A stretch of 64,000 nt of DNA from Robertmurraya sp047302285 (GCF_047302285.1 NZ_CP154845.1:372001-436000), one strand, 5' to 3'; shown: positions 40,879 through 49,617, numbered from the stretch's first letter. Notes: generated by a model from the sequence alone, not told the origin. A program made the numbers and translations.

Positions 40879-41287
40879 ACCCAAAGTATTTCTGAACTCG
40901 CTCAAATCGATGTTTACGATAGGCGCGGTGAACGAAATAGGTGGCCACCACAACTCCGGTTACATCTTTGACAAAATCGATGACAGTAGCTGAGCGGGCA
41001 GGAACGAAGGACTGATGAATTTCGTCCAGCAATCCATATAAGGAAGCAATGACTGCACAAACAATACTCAAGGTCAGAGAAAACTTCCCTGTTGTCAGGA
41101 GGGCAATGACCAATAATAAATAAAGGATGGCGAATTCGACGAGATGGAGTGACTCTTTAATGAAGCTATCGAGTCCAGAGTCTGGAAGCTCTACAATCGC
41201 GTTTGCGGGCATGCTAGACATGAGCCAAATCATACCCATATAGATGAAAGGTAAAAGTCGGATGAACCATTTTAATAAACTTCGCAA
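40877..41287 (-). CDS. VanZ-family membrane protein
   Basis: 136 residues with four membrane helices. FIYMGMIWLMSSMPA, ESLHLVEFAILYLLLV and the signature LYGLLDEIHQSFVPARSATVIDFVKDVTGVVVA define the VanZ-like family, named after a teicoplanin-tolerance protein but mostly of unknown function. TTG start after GGGGA. It is the only - strand gene in the first 53 kb. Confidence 0.88.
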   Translation of the reverse strand: MRSLLKWFIRLLPFIYMGMIWLMSSMPANAIVELPDSGLDSFIKESLHLVEFAILYLLLVIALLTTGKFSLTLSIVCAVIASLYGLLDEIHQSFVPARSATVIDFVKDVTGVVVATYFVHRAYRKHRFERVQKYFG

Positions 41288-41381
41288 GAAAAAAATCCCC
41301 TTTTTTTAAACTTTTTTGCATTTCTTTGCATAATTTTAATCCCTTTGTCGAAAAATAAGATAAAAAATTTTTTTTCGAAAT

Positions 41382-41410
41382 GTATATATTTATCATGATC
41401 TGTTCAGAAT
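41382..41410 (+). promoter_or_regulatory. Candidate sigma-F promoter of spoIIQ
   Basis: GTATA (41382-41386), 15-bp spacer, GTTCAGAAT (41402-41410). Same pattern as found before spoIIR; spoIIQ is sigma-F-dependent in B. subtilis. Confidence 0.5.
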
Positions 41411-41430
41411 GATTGCTGAGGTGATGATAA

Positions 41431-42306
41431 ATGAGAGAGGAAGAAAAGAAACGATCTTCTCAAGATTCAAAGTTGAAGCGCTTCATGAAAAAGCGTTGGG
41501 TATACCCAGCCGTATACATTGCAAGTGCTGCAATCATTCTAACCGCGGTTCTTTGGTTCCAAAACAGCAACAATAGTGCAACTGATGATCAAATCGATTA
41601 CGAGGCAACAGATCTTTCAGGCAGACATGATGAGCCTGCTTTAGAGGTTAACCGTTCTTTAGAAAACTTTGCAATGCCTGTTGTTGATCCAGATTCTGTC
41701 GTGATTCAAAAAGAATTCTATGAATACGATGCACCTGATGATAAACAGGAAGCAGCTTTAGTGTTTTACAATAATTCATATTATCCGAACACTGGTGTTG
41801 ATATTGCAATGGAAAACGGTGAAGCATTTGATGTTGTAGCAGCATTAAGTGGTACAGTAACCAATGTTGCAGAAGATTCTCTATTAGGAAACGTAATCGA
41901 AATTGAGCATGACAAAGGTATTGTAACACAATATCAATCTGTAACCGATATTGATGTGAAAGCTGGAGACCAAGTAGACCAAGGACAGGTACTAGCGAAA
42001 TCTGGAAAAAGCTTATATAACGAAGAAGCTGGTACCCATGTACATTTTGAAATTCGCAAAGATGGAATTGCTGTAAATCCGCTTGACTATTTTAACAAGC
42101 CATTAAGTGATCTGCAGGAAGCAAGTTTAACTGAGGAAGTTGATGATAGCGGTAAAGCTGATGATTCAACTGGAACTGAGGAAGAAGCTACTCCTGATGA
42201 AGACGAAGAAAAAGATACTGATGGTTCAAGCGAAGATGAAGCAGAAGAAGACGATACGACTTCTGACGAGGAAGACGCAGATACAACAGACTCTTCTGAC
42301 GCTTAA
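41431..42306 (+). CDS. spoIIQ: Stage II sporulation protein Q (SpoIIQ)
   Basis: Forespore half of the SpoIIQ-SpoIIIAH channel. 291 residues: basic N-terminus, membrane helix (about 24-43), M23/LytM-like domain (about 105-225). The second zinc motif HVHFEI (His203, His205) and Asp124 remain, but the first zinc-binding His is Asn120 (NTGVD), so it is probably not an active endopeptidase, as in B. subtilis. The last ~65 residues are Asp/Glu/Ser/Thr-rich and disordered. AGGTGATG precedes the ATG. Confidence 0.94.
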   Translation: MREEEKKRSSQDSKLKRFMKKRWVYPAVYIASAAIILTAVLWFQNSNNSATDDQIDYEATDLSGRHDEPALEVNRSLENFAMPVVDPDSVVIQKEFYEYDAPDDKQEAALVFYNNSYYPNTGVDIAMENGEAFDVVAALSGTVTNVAEDSLLGNVIEIEHDKGIVTQYQSVTDIDVKAGDQVDQGQVLAKSGKSLYNEEAGTHVHFEIRKDGIAVNPLDYFNKPLSDLQEASLTEEVDDSGKADDSTGTEEEATPDEDEEKDTDGSSEDEAEEDDTTSDEEDADTTDSSDA

Positions 42307-42323
42307 TATGATTTGTCATTGTG

Positions 42324-42346
42324 ACCCGCCTAGGCGGGTTTTTTGT
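42324..42346 (+). terminator. Rho-independent terminator after spoIIQ
   Basis: ACCCGCC TA GGCGGGT stem followed by six T. Confidence 0.85.
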
Positions 42347-42430
42347 TTGTGTGGTGCGTGCTGGTACAGACTCACTTTGAAGAATCTCTAAATCATTCAT
42401 TATTTGGCCTCGAATTTAGGGGGAGCTGGA

Positions 42431-42536
42431 GTTCATGAGGACAAACATTGTGAGGAACACAGTGAAATCAGTCCACATAGAGCGTTCATGAGAACAAACA
42501 TTGTAAGGCTCACGGTAAAATCTGTCTTCATTAAGC
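42431..42536. repeat. Direct repeat of ~53 bp (2 units)
   Basis: GTTCATGAGGACAAACATTG (42430) and GTTCATGAGAACAAACATTG (42483) start two adjacent ~53-bp units that continue GAGGAACACAGTGAAATC versus AAGGCTCACGGTAAAATC. No gene in this gap (42347-42786). Confidence 0.65.
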
Positions 42537-42786
42537 AATCCCAAATCCATACCAACTCCAACCCCAACCCAACCCAGCGCCCACTAACGCCTGAAAGCTC
42601 AATCCAACCACTAGTATCTCCTGTTAAAACCTCCCATAAAATGTGACAAATTACATACAAGTTTTCTCTTGACCTTGAAACCATTTAAATAGATAATGAT
42701 ATTACGAAATTTTCTTAATATTTAATTTATATTAAACTGAAGGTCAATGATTAGAACAAAATTTAAAATGTAAAGGGGGAATTTTG

Positions 42787-42966
42787 ATGGCCTTTTATTT
42801 GTTTGTTACAGTGACTGCAATTTGCTTAATACTCGCGCTACGTAAGAAAAAACCAATCTTCTTAGTCATTCCATTCCTATCCATGATCATCTATTTCATC
42901 GTTCAAGTCGCCCTAGTCCCCTTACCTTTCATAGAAACAGTGAAGTTTATTTTTAGTTTGAATTAA
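42787..42966 (+). CDS. Small membrane protein, unknown
   Basis: 59 residues, two hydrophobic helices (about 2-17 and 24-46) joined by RKKKP. AAGGGGGA lies about seven bases before the ATG, which supports translation. It sits before the symporter genes, with a cre-like site between. I do not recognise the family. Confidence 0.55.
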   Translation: MAFYLFVTVTAICLILALRKKKPIFLVIPFLSMIIYFIVQVALVPLPFIETVKFIFSLN

Positions 42967-42990
42967 AGGTTTTTGAAAAAAGTAATTCCT

Positions 42991-43005
42991 TTGAAAGCGC
43001 TTCAA
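42991..43005 (+). promoter_or_regulatory. cre-like site (CcpA) before the symporter genes
   Basis: TTGAAAGCGCTTCAA is close to the palindromic catabolite-responsive element (TGAAAGCGCTTTCA) with two differences. Repression by CcpA would suit uptake of a secondary carbon source such as acetate. Confidence 0.4.
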
Positions 43006-43118
43006 TGTACTTTTAAAGAATTATAAATATCAAACGATTAAGGAGGGACGCACATAGGGGAGGAGTATGTATGGATCGCTGTTAAGTCATAAGGGGAGAT
43101 AATCTTGGAGGTGAAAAA

Positions 43119-43421
43119 ATGAAGAAAATCGATAAGGCTGTTGCCGATCGCTATTTTCGGGAGAAAAACCGTAATATCATCATTTACTTTATCGTGTGGT
43201 TTATCGTTTCCTACGGGGTGGTTCTGTTTGCAGAGCCGTTGAGTTCTGTTACCATTATTGGCTTCCCGCTTCACTACTATATGGGAGCTCAAGGTGCTGT
43301 CCTTACCTTCATCATCTTGCTCTTTGTAAATGCCAAACTAGGGGACAAAATTGACCAAAAGTACGGCATCGATGAAAGCAAGAATGAGCAAATTAGCACG
43401 GGAACGACATTAGAACATTAA
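43119..43421 (+). CDS. DUF4212 small subunit of Na+/solute symporter
   Basis: 100 residues with two membrane helices; VADRYFREKNRNIIIYFIVWFIVSYGVVLFAEPLSS...GFPLHYYMGAQGAVLTFIILLFVNAKLGDKIDQKYGID is the family pattern. Always paired with the large symporter that follows. GGAGGTG before the ATG. Confidence 0.88.
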   Translation: MKKIDKAVADRYFREKNRNIIIYFIVWFIVSYGVVLFAEPLSSVTIIGFPLHYYMGAQGAVLTFIILLFVNAKLGDKIDQKYGIDESKNEQISTGTTLEH

Positions 43422-43530
43422 AAGGACTTTTCCAATCTATTCATAAATGGGGATGGTCGATTGGGATTAGGGTTAAAGGAAATCATCAAAAGCGAATAGC
43501 CATTAGTGCTATTTTAGGGGGGAAATTCAT

Positions 43531-45201
43531 TTGGATGGACAATTCATTGTCTCATTAGCGATTATTCTAGTGACCTTTGCTTTATACATCGGGATTGCGG
43601 TCTATAACACGGCGAAGGCGACGTCTGACTTCTATGTAGCAGGTCGCGGCGTACCACCGATCTTCAACGGGATGGCCATCGGTGCAGATTGGATGAGTGC
43701 TGCTTCCTTTATCGGGATGGCCGGAACGGTTATGGTACTCGGTTATGATGGGCTAGCTTATATTATGGGTTGGACCGGCGGGTATTTATTCCTTACATTT
43801 TTATTAGCACCGCAGTTACGGAAGTACGGTCGATACACAGTGCCAGAGTTTATTGGCGACCGATATGACAGTCATTCCGCACGTGTCATTGCGGCGATTT
43901 GTACGATCATCATCAGTTTTACCTACTCGATTGGACAGCTTTCTGGTTCAGGAGTAGTCATTGGACGACTTTTTGAGATTGATGCAAAAGTTGGCACAAT
44001 GATCGGGGTTGTACTCATTGCGATATATGCCGCTTTCGGTGGAATGAAAGGGATTACATGGACGCAGGTTGCTCAGTACTTAATTTTAATCACTGCGTAC
44101 TTAGTTCCAATTATTTTCATGTCCTTACAAATTTCCGGAAATCCGATTCCGTGGGTTTCTTATGGAGAGGTAGTAAGTAAATTAGGGGAGTTGGACCGAG
44201 AACTCGGTATTTCTGAATATTTTGCTCCATTTACGAATGGGACGAAGTGGCAGTTCCTTGCATTAATGTTCACATTAATGGCAGGAACTGCTGGATTGCC
44301 ACACGTTATTGTTCGTTTCTATACGGTTTCAACGATGAAAGCGGCTCGTTGGTCAGGAGCATGGGCGTTGCTATTCATTGGCCTTCTTTACTTATCTGCA
44401 CCTGCATATGCGGCCTTCTCTCGCTTTATTTTAATGACGCAAGTAGCCGGCAGTCAAATTGCTCAGCTTCCAGCATGGACGAAATCATGGGTCGATACAG
44501 GCATGCTTCAAGTAGCGGATACGAATAGTGATGGCGTATTACAATGGAGTGAACTGGTCATTGCCAATGATATCGTCGTGATGGCGACACCAGAGATTGC
44601 GAATTTAGGTGTGTTCGTCATTGGGCTTGTCGCGGCAGGAGCGATGGCAGCGGCGCTTTCAACTGCAGGCGGTTTAATGATTTCTTTATCTTCTTCCTTC
44701 GCGCATGATATTTACTATCGTGTCTGGAAGCCACAAGCTTCAGAGAAAAATCGTCTCACAGTTGCTCGTTGGTCGATCGTTATTGCGACATTATTAGCTG
44801 GACTTATTGCTCTTAATCCACCAGGCGTTATTACACAAATTGTGGCATGGGCCTTTGCGATTGCATCGGGGACGTTCTTCCCAGCTCTCGTACTTGGTGT
44901 ATGGTGGAAACGTTCCAATACGCAAGGGGTTATCTCCGGTCTATTAATTGGATTAGCGGTGACGTTGAGCTATATTTTTGCAGCGAAATACGGTGGCTTT
45001 ACGATATTAGGGATCATTGATACAGGAGCAGGGGTCTTTGGAGCAACGGCAGGATTCTTAGCGAATATTATCGTGTCCTTAGCTACGAAAGCACCACCAC
45101 AAAATCTACAAGACGAAGTCATCAATTTACGTTATCCAGAGCAAATGGTCTATAAAGATGGCGAGGTTTGGATGCATGATGGAGAATCAAAACAAGGATA
45201 A
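43531..45201 (+). CDS. Na+/solute symporter (SSS family, VC_2705 type; probably acetate/monocarboxylate)
   Basis: 556 residues, about 13 membrane helices. SSS features: SDFYVAGRGVPPIFNGMAIGADWMSAASFIGMAG, GRYTVPEFIGDRYDS, GGMKGITWTQVAQYLILI, GLPHVIVRFYTVSTMKAARWSG. An EF-hand-like loop DTNSDGVLQWSE (about residue 330) sits in a loop between helices. TTG start in good distance from GGGGGG; the ATG four bases on is out of frame. Substrate inferred from ActP-like relatives, not shown. Confidence 0.9.
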   Translation: MDGQFIVSLAIILVTFALYIGIAVYNTAKATSDFYVAGRGVPPIFNGMAIGADWMSAASFIGMAGTVMVLGYDGLAYIMGWTGGYLFLTFLLAPQLRKYGRYTVPEFIGDRYDSHSARVIAAICTIIISFTYSIGQLSGSGVVIGRLFEIDAKVGTMIGVVLIAIYAAFGGMKGITWTQVAQYLILITAYLVPIIFMSLQISGNPIPWVSYGEVVSKLGELDRELGISEYFAPFTNGTKWQFLALMFTLMAGTAGLPHVIVRFYTVSTMKAARWSGAWALLFIGLLYLSAPAYAAFSRFILMTQVAGSQIAQLPAWTKSWVDTGMLQVADTNSDGVLQWSELVIANDIVVMATPEIANLGVFVIGLVAAGAMAAALSTAGGLMISLSSSFAHDIYYRVWKPQASEKNRLTVARWSIVIATLLAGLIALNPPGVITQIVAWAFAIASGTFFPALVLGVWWKRSNTQGVISGLLIGLAVTLSYIFAAKYGGFTILGIIDTGAGVFGATAGFLANIIVSLATKAPPQNLQDEVINLRYPEQMVYKDGEVWMHDGESKQG

Positions 45202-47047
45202 AAAGTTGCTTGAGGCTGTGCAATCCCATCCTTTTTTTCATGGCGTGGAGGTTGGCACGGCCCTTTCCCTTCTTAAAGACTGTCAATTCAAACAGTATGA
45301 TAAAAATGAAATTCTTTTGTACAAGGATAAGCAACGTGAAGGTCTGATCCTAATTTTAGAGGGATTTGTAGAGGTATACGTTGAAAACGAAGTACTAGAG
45401 GTTGTCCAAAAGGGAGAAATGCTAGGCTTTTCAAGCATGGCTGATTTTCTTGGAGTTCCGCACAGGACAAAGGATGAAGTGACGGTGGAATCCAGAGCAA
45501 GAAGCATTGTAAAGGTGTTGTATATTCCTTTTCAGGTCATTGCTCGGAGATGGGAGGACCCCAATGTACGCGATTATTTGCTAACACAGGTGGCGGTTCG
45601 ACTAAGAGATGTGTATGGTTCATTAACTGAACAAGTTCACCTGGCTCGAGAATTTGGAGAAAAAGAAGTGTTCATGCTCCGTGTGCAAGACATTATGACG
45701 GACAAGGTAGTGGCTATTGATTCGCAGGCTACCATTATCGAGGCAGCAAAGAAAATGAATGATCACCACACAAGCTCCATTCTTGTAATGGGTGAGGGCT
45801 CCCTAAACGGCATCATTACCGAGCGCGATATCGTTGGGCGTGTCGTAGCAAAAGGCATACCATTAACCCATTCAGTCAGCCGTATTATGACTAAGAATCC
45901 TATTACGATATCCAGATTTGCTTATTACTATGACGCAATCGGGCTCATCTTCACAAATGGAATTAAGCATTTGCCAGTTATCGAAGATGGGGAAACTGTG
46001 GGGATTGTGACTTTATCTGATCTATTGCGGAAAAAGAATGAGAACGTCATGAAGACGATTAAGCAAATTGAAGAGGTAGATGAAAAAGGTCTTCCGAATG
46101 TCAAAAAGGCAGTGTATTCCATTGTCGATACGCTCCTTCAAGAGAACATTCCCATGGATAAAACTCTGGGTATGATCACGAATCTCTATGACCGTTTGGT
46201 TGTACGGATTATCAATCTGGCGGTAGAAGGACTTGAAAAGAAGGGCTATGAACAGCCAGGGGATTTCGCCTTTTATCAAATGGGAAGTAGTGGTCGTGGT
46301 GAACAATTCATGCTCACCGATCAGGACCATTTTTTAGTGTACGAAACAGACGAAAACGAGTACTTTCAGAGGTTAGGTACGGAGATTACGAGGCTCATGG
46401 AGTTCGCTGGCTATGCGCGTTGCAAGGGACTGATGATGTGCAGCGAAAAGAAATGGCGCGGAAATCTCCTTGATTGGGAAGACCGTCTACGAACGTGGAG
46501 TCTTCAATCGACACGTGAAAATTTATTACTGGCACAAAACTTTTTCTCTTCTCGTTTTATTGCAGGAAGCAAGGATGTCGATGAGCAACTAGAAAAAATA
46601 GTTTTAGCAATGCTTGGAAAGTCGAAGATATTTTTGTACCGACTCGCACAAGCAGAACGAGAACATCTGATTCCAACGCTCGAGCATCCAATCCGTTCTT
46701 TATTTCGACTTGAGAAAAAAAGCATCGATATGAAAAAGGCGATTCTCTTTCCTTATCACCATAGCTTACAAATTCTTTCGTTACTACATGGCATTCCTTC
46801 TGGTATCCCTTTTGCAAAAATAGATGCCCTTGAGGCGAAGGGAGCCTTCTCGAAGAACTTTGCTCAAGACTTGAGAGAGGCAGGTAATCAGCTATTAGCC
46901 TTGTATGTGAGGCAGCGTTGGAAACAACAGGGCAGTTCAATCGTCCAATTTACCCGAATGACGACTCGAGAAAAAGAGGAAATGCTTTTAAGTTTAAAGA
47001 CGATAAAAGAACTTCAGAGTATTGTATTCTCACGGTTTTCGATTTAA
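45176..47047 (+). CDS. cNMP-binding / CBS pair / DUF294 nucleotidyltransferase-like regulator
   Basis: About 623 residues. Domains in order: cyclic-nucleotide-binding fold (about 15-140: ILLYKDKQREGLILILEGFVEVYVE...GFSSMADFLG), two CBS domains (about 168-285: VQDIMTDKVVAIDSQATIIEAAKKM...GIITERDIVGRVV; ISRIMTKNPITI...GIVTLSDLL), DUF294 nucleotidyltransferase with GSSGRGEQ (370-377) and TDQDH (Asp382, Asp384), then the DUF294 C-terminal helical domain. The GS...D-x-D pattern resembles GlnD-type nucleotidyltransferases. It overlaps the symporter gene by 26 bases, indicating a shared regulatory task. Confidence 0.9.
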   Translation: MMENQNKDKKLLEAVQSHPFFHGVEVGTALSLLKDCQFKQYDKNEILLYKDKQREGLILILEGFVEVYVENEVLEVVQKGEMLGFSSMADFLGVPHRTKDEVTVESRARSIVKVLYIPFQVIARRWEDPNVRDYLLTQVAVRLRDVYGSLTEQVHLAREFGEKEVFMLRVQDIMTDKVVAIDSQATIIEAAKKMNDHHTSSILVMGEGSLNGIITERDIVGRVVAKGIPLTHSVSRIMTKNPITISRFAYYYDAIGLIFTNGIKHLPVIEDGETVGIVTLSDLLRKKNENVMKTIKQIEEVDEKGLPNVKKAVYSIVDTLLQENIPMDKTLGMITNLYDRLVVRIINLAVEGLEKKGYEQPGDFAFYQMGSSGRGEQFMLTDQDHFLVYETDENEYFQRLGTEITRLMEFAGYARCKGLMMCSEKKWRGNLLDWEDRLRTWSLQSTRENLLLAQNFFSSRFIAGSKDVDEQLEKIVLAMLGKSKIFLYRLAQAEREHLIPTLEHPIRSLFRLEKKSIDMKKAILFPYHHSLQILSLLHGIPSGIPFAKIDALEAKGAFSKNFAQDLREAGNQLLALYVRQRWKQQGSSIVQFTRMTTREKEEMLLSLKTIKELQSIVFSRFSI

Positions 47048-47058
47048 AAGGAGGAACT

Positions 47059-47712
47059 ATGTTTTTTCAAAAAAGAGTGATTTCCTGTCCACTAATGTAT
47101 GCGAATATTCCCCTTTCGACTCCTATTGAGAAACTTCGTTTTATCGTGGTGGATACAGAGACAACTGGTTTTCATGTCTCTTCAACAGATCGTTTGATTG
47201 AAATTGGAGCGGTTCTAGTCGAAGGCTTTCAGGTTTTTGAAAAAGAAATATTTCAATGCTATGTGAATCCTAAACGACAAATTTCTCGGGAAATAAAGGA
47301 ACTTACGTCGATATCAAACGAAATTGTTCAGAATGCGCCGGATTCATTGGAAGCAATCCGGCGTTTATTTGACTTTGTCGAAGAGTGGGAAACAGTTTGT
47401 ATAGTCGGCCACTACATCAGCTTTGACGCACTTGTTTTCAGAAGTGAACTAAAGAGAGAAAAGCTGAACCTCAAAAACTTTTATACCATTGATACATTAG
47501 ATGTCATGAGTACGATTGCTCCGTCCTATGATATGCGAGACTTAGAAAAATACGCACGAATTTTTGGCACGAGAATTTATGAACGTCATAGTGCCGTAGG
47601 AGATGCTTTAACGACTGCCTATTTATTCACAGAATTGTTATGGCAATTCAAGCAAAGAGGAAATAACACTTGGGGAGAGTTAATTAAAGCGACAGAGAAT
47701 AAAATCCTCTGA
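47059..47712 (+). CDS. DEDDh 3'-5' exonuclease (DnaQ-like)
   Basis: 217 residues with all DEDDh residues: Asp32 and Glu34 (VDTETTG), Asp123 (GHYISFDALVF), His177 and Asp182 (HSAVGDALTTAYLF). AAAAGGAGG seven bases before the ATG; 11 bases after the regulator gene, so co-transcribed. It lacks polymerase or helicase domains, so it is not a PolC. In this conserved neighbourhood a nucleotide- or RNA-directed role is possible. Confidence 0.9.
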   Translation: MFFQKRVISCPLMYANIPLSTPIEKLRFIVVDTETTGFHVSSTDRLIEIGAVLVEGFQVFEKEIFQCYVNPKRQISREIKELTSISNEIVQNAPDSLEAIRRLFDFVEEWETVCIVGHYISFDALVFRSELKREKLNLKNFYTIDTLDVMSTIAPSYDMRDLEKYARIFGTRIYERHSAVGDALTTAYLFTELLWQFKQRGNNTWGELIKATENKIL

Positions 47713-47821
47713 AATGGAAAAAGGAACTAATTAGTAGGATTAATATTTATGAACAAGGTGCATACATTTTTGTGTGTCCTTATTTTTCGTTTTTTTGGAA
47801 GTGAAGAGGAGTGAATGACTA

Positions 47822-48038
47822 GTGATTAGTCAAATTTTTCAAAAAAATTACCCGATACCTTGTCCCTATTGCGGTTTTCGTGCATATTCCGTTATCCAAG
47901 CTAATAAACTGTTACAAACCTTACAAAGAGAGTGTTTGAGGTGAGCAATCGTTTGAGGATGAGAATGGATATATAGTTGGGGTCATGTTTATTTCTGATA
48001 ACCAGAAGGCAATCGACTTTCTGACGTACCTGTTTTAA
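47822..48038 (+). pseudogene. Broken zinc-ribbon small protein
   Basis: A GTG frame with AGAGGAG upstream encodes 40 residues with CPYC near the start and then ECLR before TGA at 47942. In the +1 frame from 47943 the sequence continues EQSFEDENGYIVGVMFISDNQKAIDFLTYLF to TAA at 48036. Restoring two bases at the junction would give CLRCEQSF, completing a CPYC...CLRC zinc ribbon of about 72 residues. This indicates a recent 2-bp loss or a sequencing error. Intact function unknown. Confidence 0.6.
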
Positions 48039-48123
48039 GGGTGCGGATAAGTAGTACTTGATGAAGCGAGAAAGCGAGTCTCATTTCACACTTCTCACAT
48101 CCAATTTAGGGAGGGCGAGTGGT

Positions 48124-48396
48124 GTGCACGATTACATCAAAGAGAGAACTATCAAGATTGGAAAGTATATCGTGGAGACGAAAAAAACGGTTCGCGTAAT
48201 TGCGAAAGAGTTTGGCGTATCCAAAAGTACAGTCCATAAGGATTTAACGGAGAGGCTACCTGAAATAAACCCAGAGCTTGCAATTGAAGTGAAAGAAATC
48301 TTAGATTACCATAAATCAATTCGCCATTTACGTGGTGGTGAAGCAACAAAAATGAAGTATAAAAAGGAGGAACTAGAAAGCGAGCCCATCAAATAA
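48124..48396 (+). CDS. spoIIID: Sporulation transcription regulator SpoIIID
   Basis: Mother-cell DNA-binding protein that reshapes sigma-E transcription and leads to sigma-K. 90 residues: HDYIKERTIKIGKYIVETKKTVRVIAKEFGVSKSTVHKDLTERLPEINPEL (helix-turn-helix about 22-44) and EVKEILDYHKSIRHLRGGEATKMKYKK basic tail. GTG 48124 after GGGAGGGCG gives the family start; the upstream in-frame ATG adds 22 residues without homology. Confidence 0.96.
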   Translation: MHDYIKERTIKIGKYIVETKKTVRVIAKEFGVSKSTVHKDLTERLPEINPELAIEVKEILDYHKSIRHLRGGEATKMKYKKEELESEPIK

Positions 48397-48482
48397 TTTT
48401 TGCATGAATGCCTTGAATTGATGACATATTCATTAAAATTCCATCAAAATTTGACAAATTACTACGCTATTTGGAGCAAATA

Positions 48483-48491
48483 TGGTAGAAT
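48483..48491 (+). promoter_or_regulatory. Candidate extended -10 promoter of mbl
   Basis: TGGTAGAAT is an extended -10. The nearby TTGACA (48451-48456) is too far (29 bp) to pair with it. Confidence 0.35.
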
Positions 48492-48615
48492 TGAAAATTA
48501 GGGTAGACTACATTAAATAATAGATATTACACTAAGAAAACGTATAAATAGTGTAAGTAATTTATGCACTTTTAGAAATAGATAGGAATCAATTTTTCAA
48601 GGAGGATTTGTGGGA

Positions 48616-49617
48616 ATGCTTGCTAGGGATATTGGAATTGATTTAGGAACAGCGAATGTATTGATTCATGTCAAAGGAAAAGGCATTGTATTAAATGAAC
48701 CATCAGTAGTAGCGATCGATAAGAACAATAATAAAGTATTGGCTGTCGGTGAGGAAGCTAGACGCATGGTTGGACGTACACCTGGTAATATTGTGGCGAT
48801 TCGTCCATTAAAGGATGGGGTCATTGCCGACTTCGACGTAACTGAAGCGATGCTTAAGCACTTTATTAACAAGCTCAATGTAAAAGGTTTCCTTTCAAAA
48901 CCGCGCATTTTAATCTGCTGCCCAACAAACATCACAAGTGTTGAGCAAAAGGCGATTAAAGAAGCAGCTGAAAAAAGCGGTGGAAAGAAAGTGTATCTAG
49001 AAGAAGAGCCAAAAGTGGCAGCTATCGGTGCAGGGATGGATATTTTCCAACCAAGTGGAAATATGGTCGTTGATATCGGTGGAGGTACAACAGATGTAGC
49101 TGTTTTATCGATGGGAGATATCGTCACATCTTCTTCCATTAAAATGGCTGGAGACAAATTTGATAGTGAAATTCTTCATTATATTAAGCGCCAATATAAG
49201 CTTTTAATTGGAGAACGCACAGCTGAAAATATCAAAATCCAAATCGGTACCGTTTTCCCTGGAGCTCGTAACGAAACAATGGAAATTCGCGGACGCGATA
49301 TGGTTTCTGGATTACCAAGAACGATTACAGTTAATTCTGAAGAGATTGAATTAGCTCTACGTGAATCTGTATCTGTCATTGTACAAGCGGCAAAGAGTGT
49401 TCTTGAAAGAACTCCTCCTGAATTATCGGCTGATATTATCGACCGTGGCGTAATTCTCACAGGTGGTGGCGCACTTTTACACGGCTTCGACCTACTTTTA
49501 GCAGAAGAATTAAAAGTACCAGTTCTAGTGGCAGAGAATCCAATGGATTGTGTGGCAATCGGAACGGGAATTATGCTTGACAATATCGACAAAATTAAAG
49601 GCTATCGATTTGCCTAA
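48616..49617 (+). CDS. mbl: MreB-like actin homologue Mbl
   Basis: 333 residues; cytoskeletal ATPase guiding lateral wall synthesis. DIGIDLGTANVLIHVKGKGIVLNEPSVVA (phosphate 1), VVDIGGGTTDVAVLSMGDIV (phosphate 2) and GVILTGGGALLHGFD (adenosine). Position after spoIIID and before flhO identifies Mbl rather than MreB or MreBH. ATG 48616 is preferred over GTG 48610, given GGAGG at 48601. Confidence 0.96.
   Translation: MLARDIGIDLGTANVLIHVKGKGIVLNEPSVVAIDKNNNKVLAVGEEARRMVGRTPGNIVAIRPLKDGVIADFDVTEAMLKHFINKLNVKGFLSKPRILICCPTNITSVEQKAIKEAAEKSGGKKVYLEEEPKVAAIGAGMDIFQPSGNMVVDIGGGTTDVAVLSMGDIVTSSSIKMAGDKFDSEILHYIKRQYKLLIGERTAENIKIQIGTVFPGARNETMEIRGRDMVSGLPRTITVNSEEIELALRESVSVIVQAAKSVLERTPPELSADIIDRGVILTGGGALLHGFDLLLAEELKVPVLVAENPMDCVAIGTGIMLDNIDKIKGYRFA

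Noticed and set aside
47930..47950. Programmed +1 frameshift in the zinc-ribbon gene
   Set aside because: A +1 shift at TGA would skip the fourth Cys of the ribbon, and no slippery CTT-TGA or upstream stimulator is visible; a 2-bp loss explains it better.
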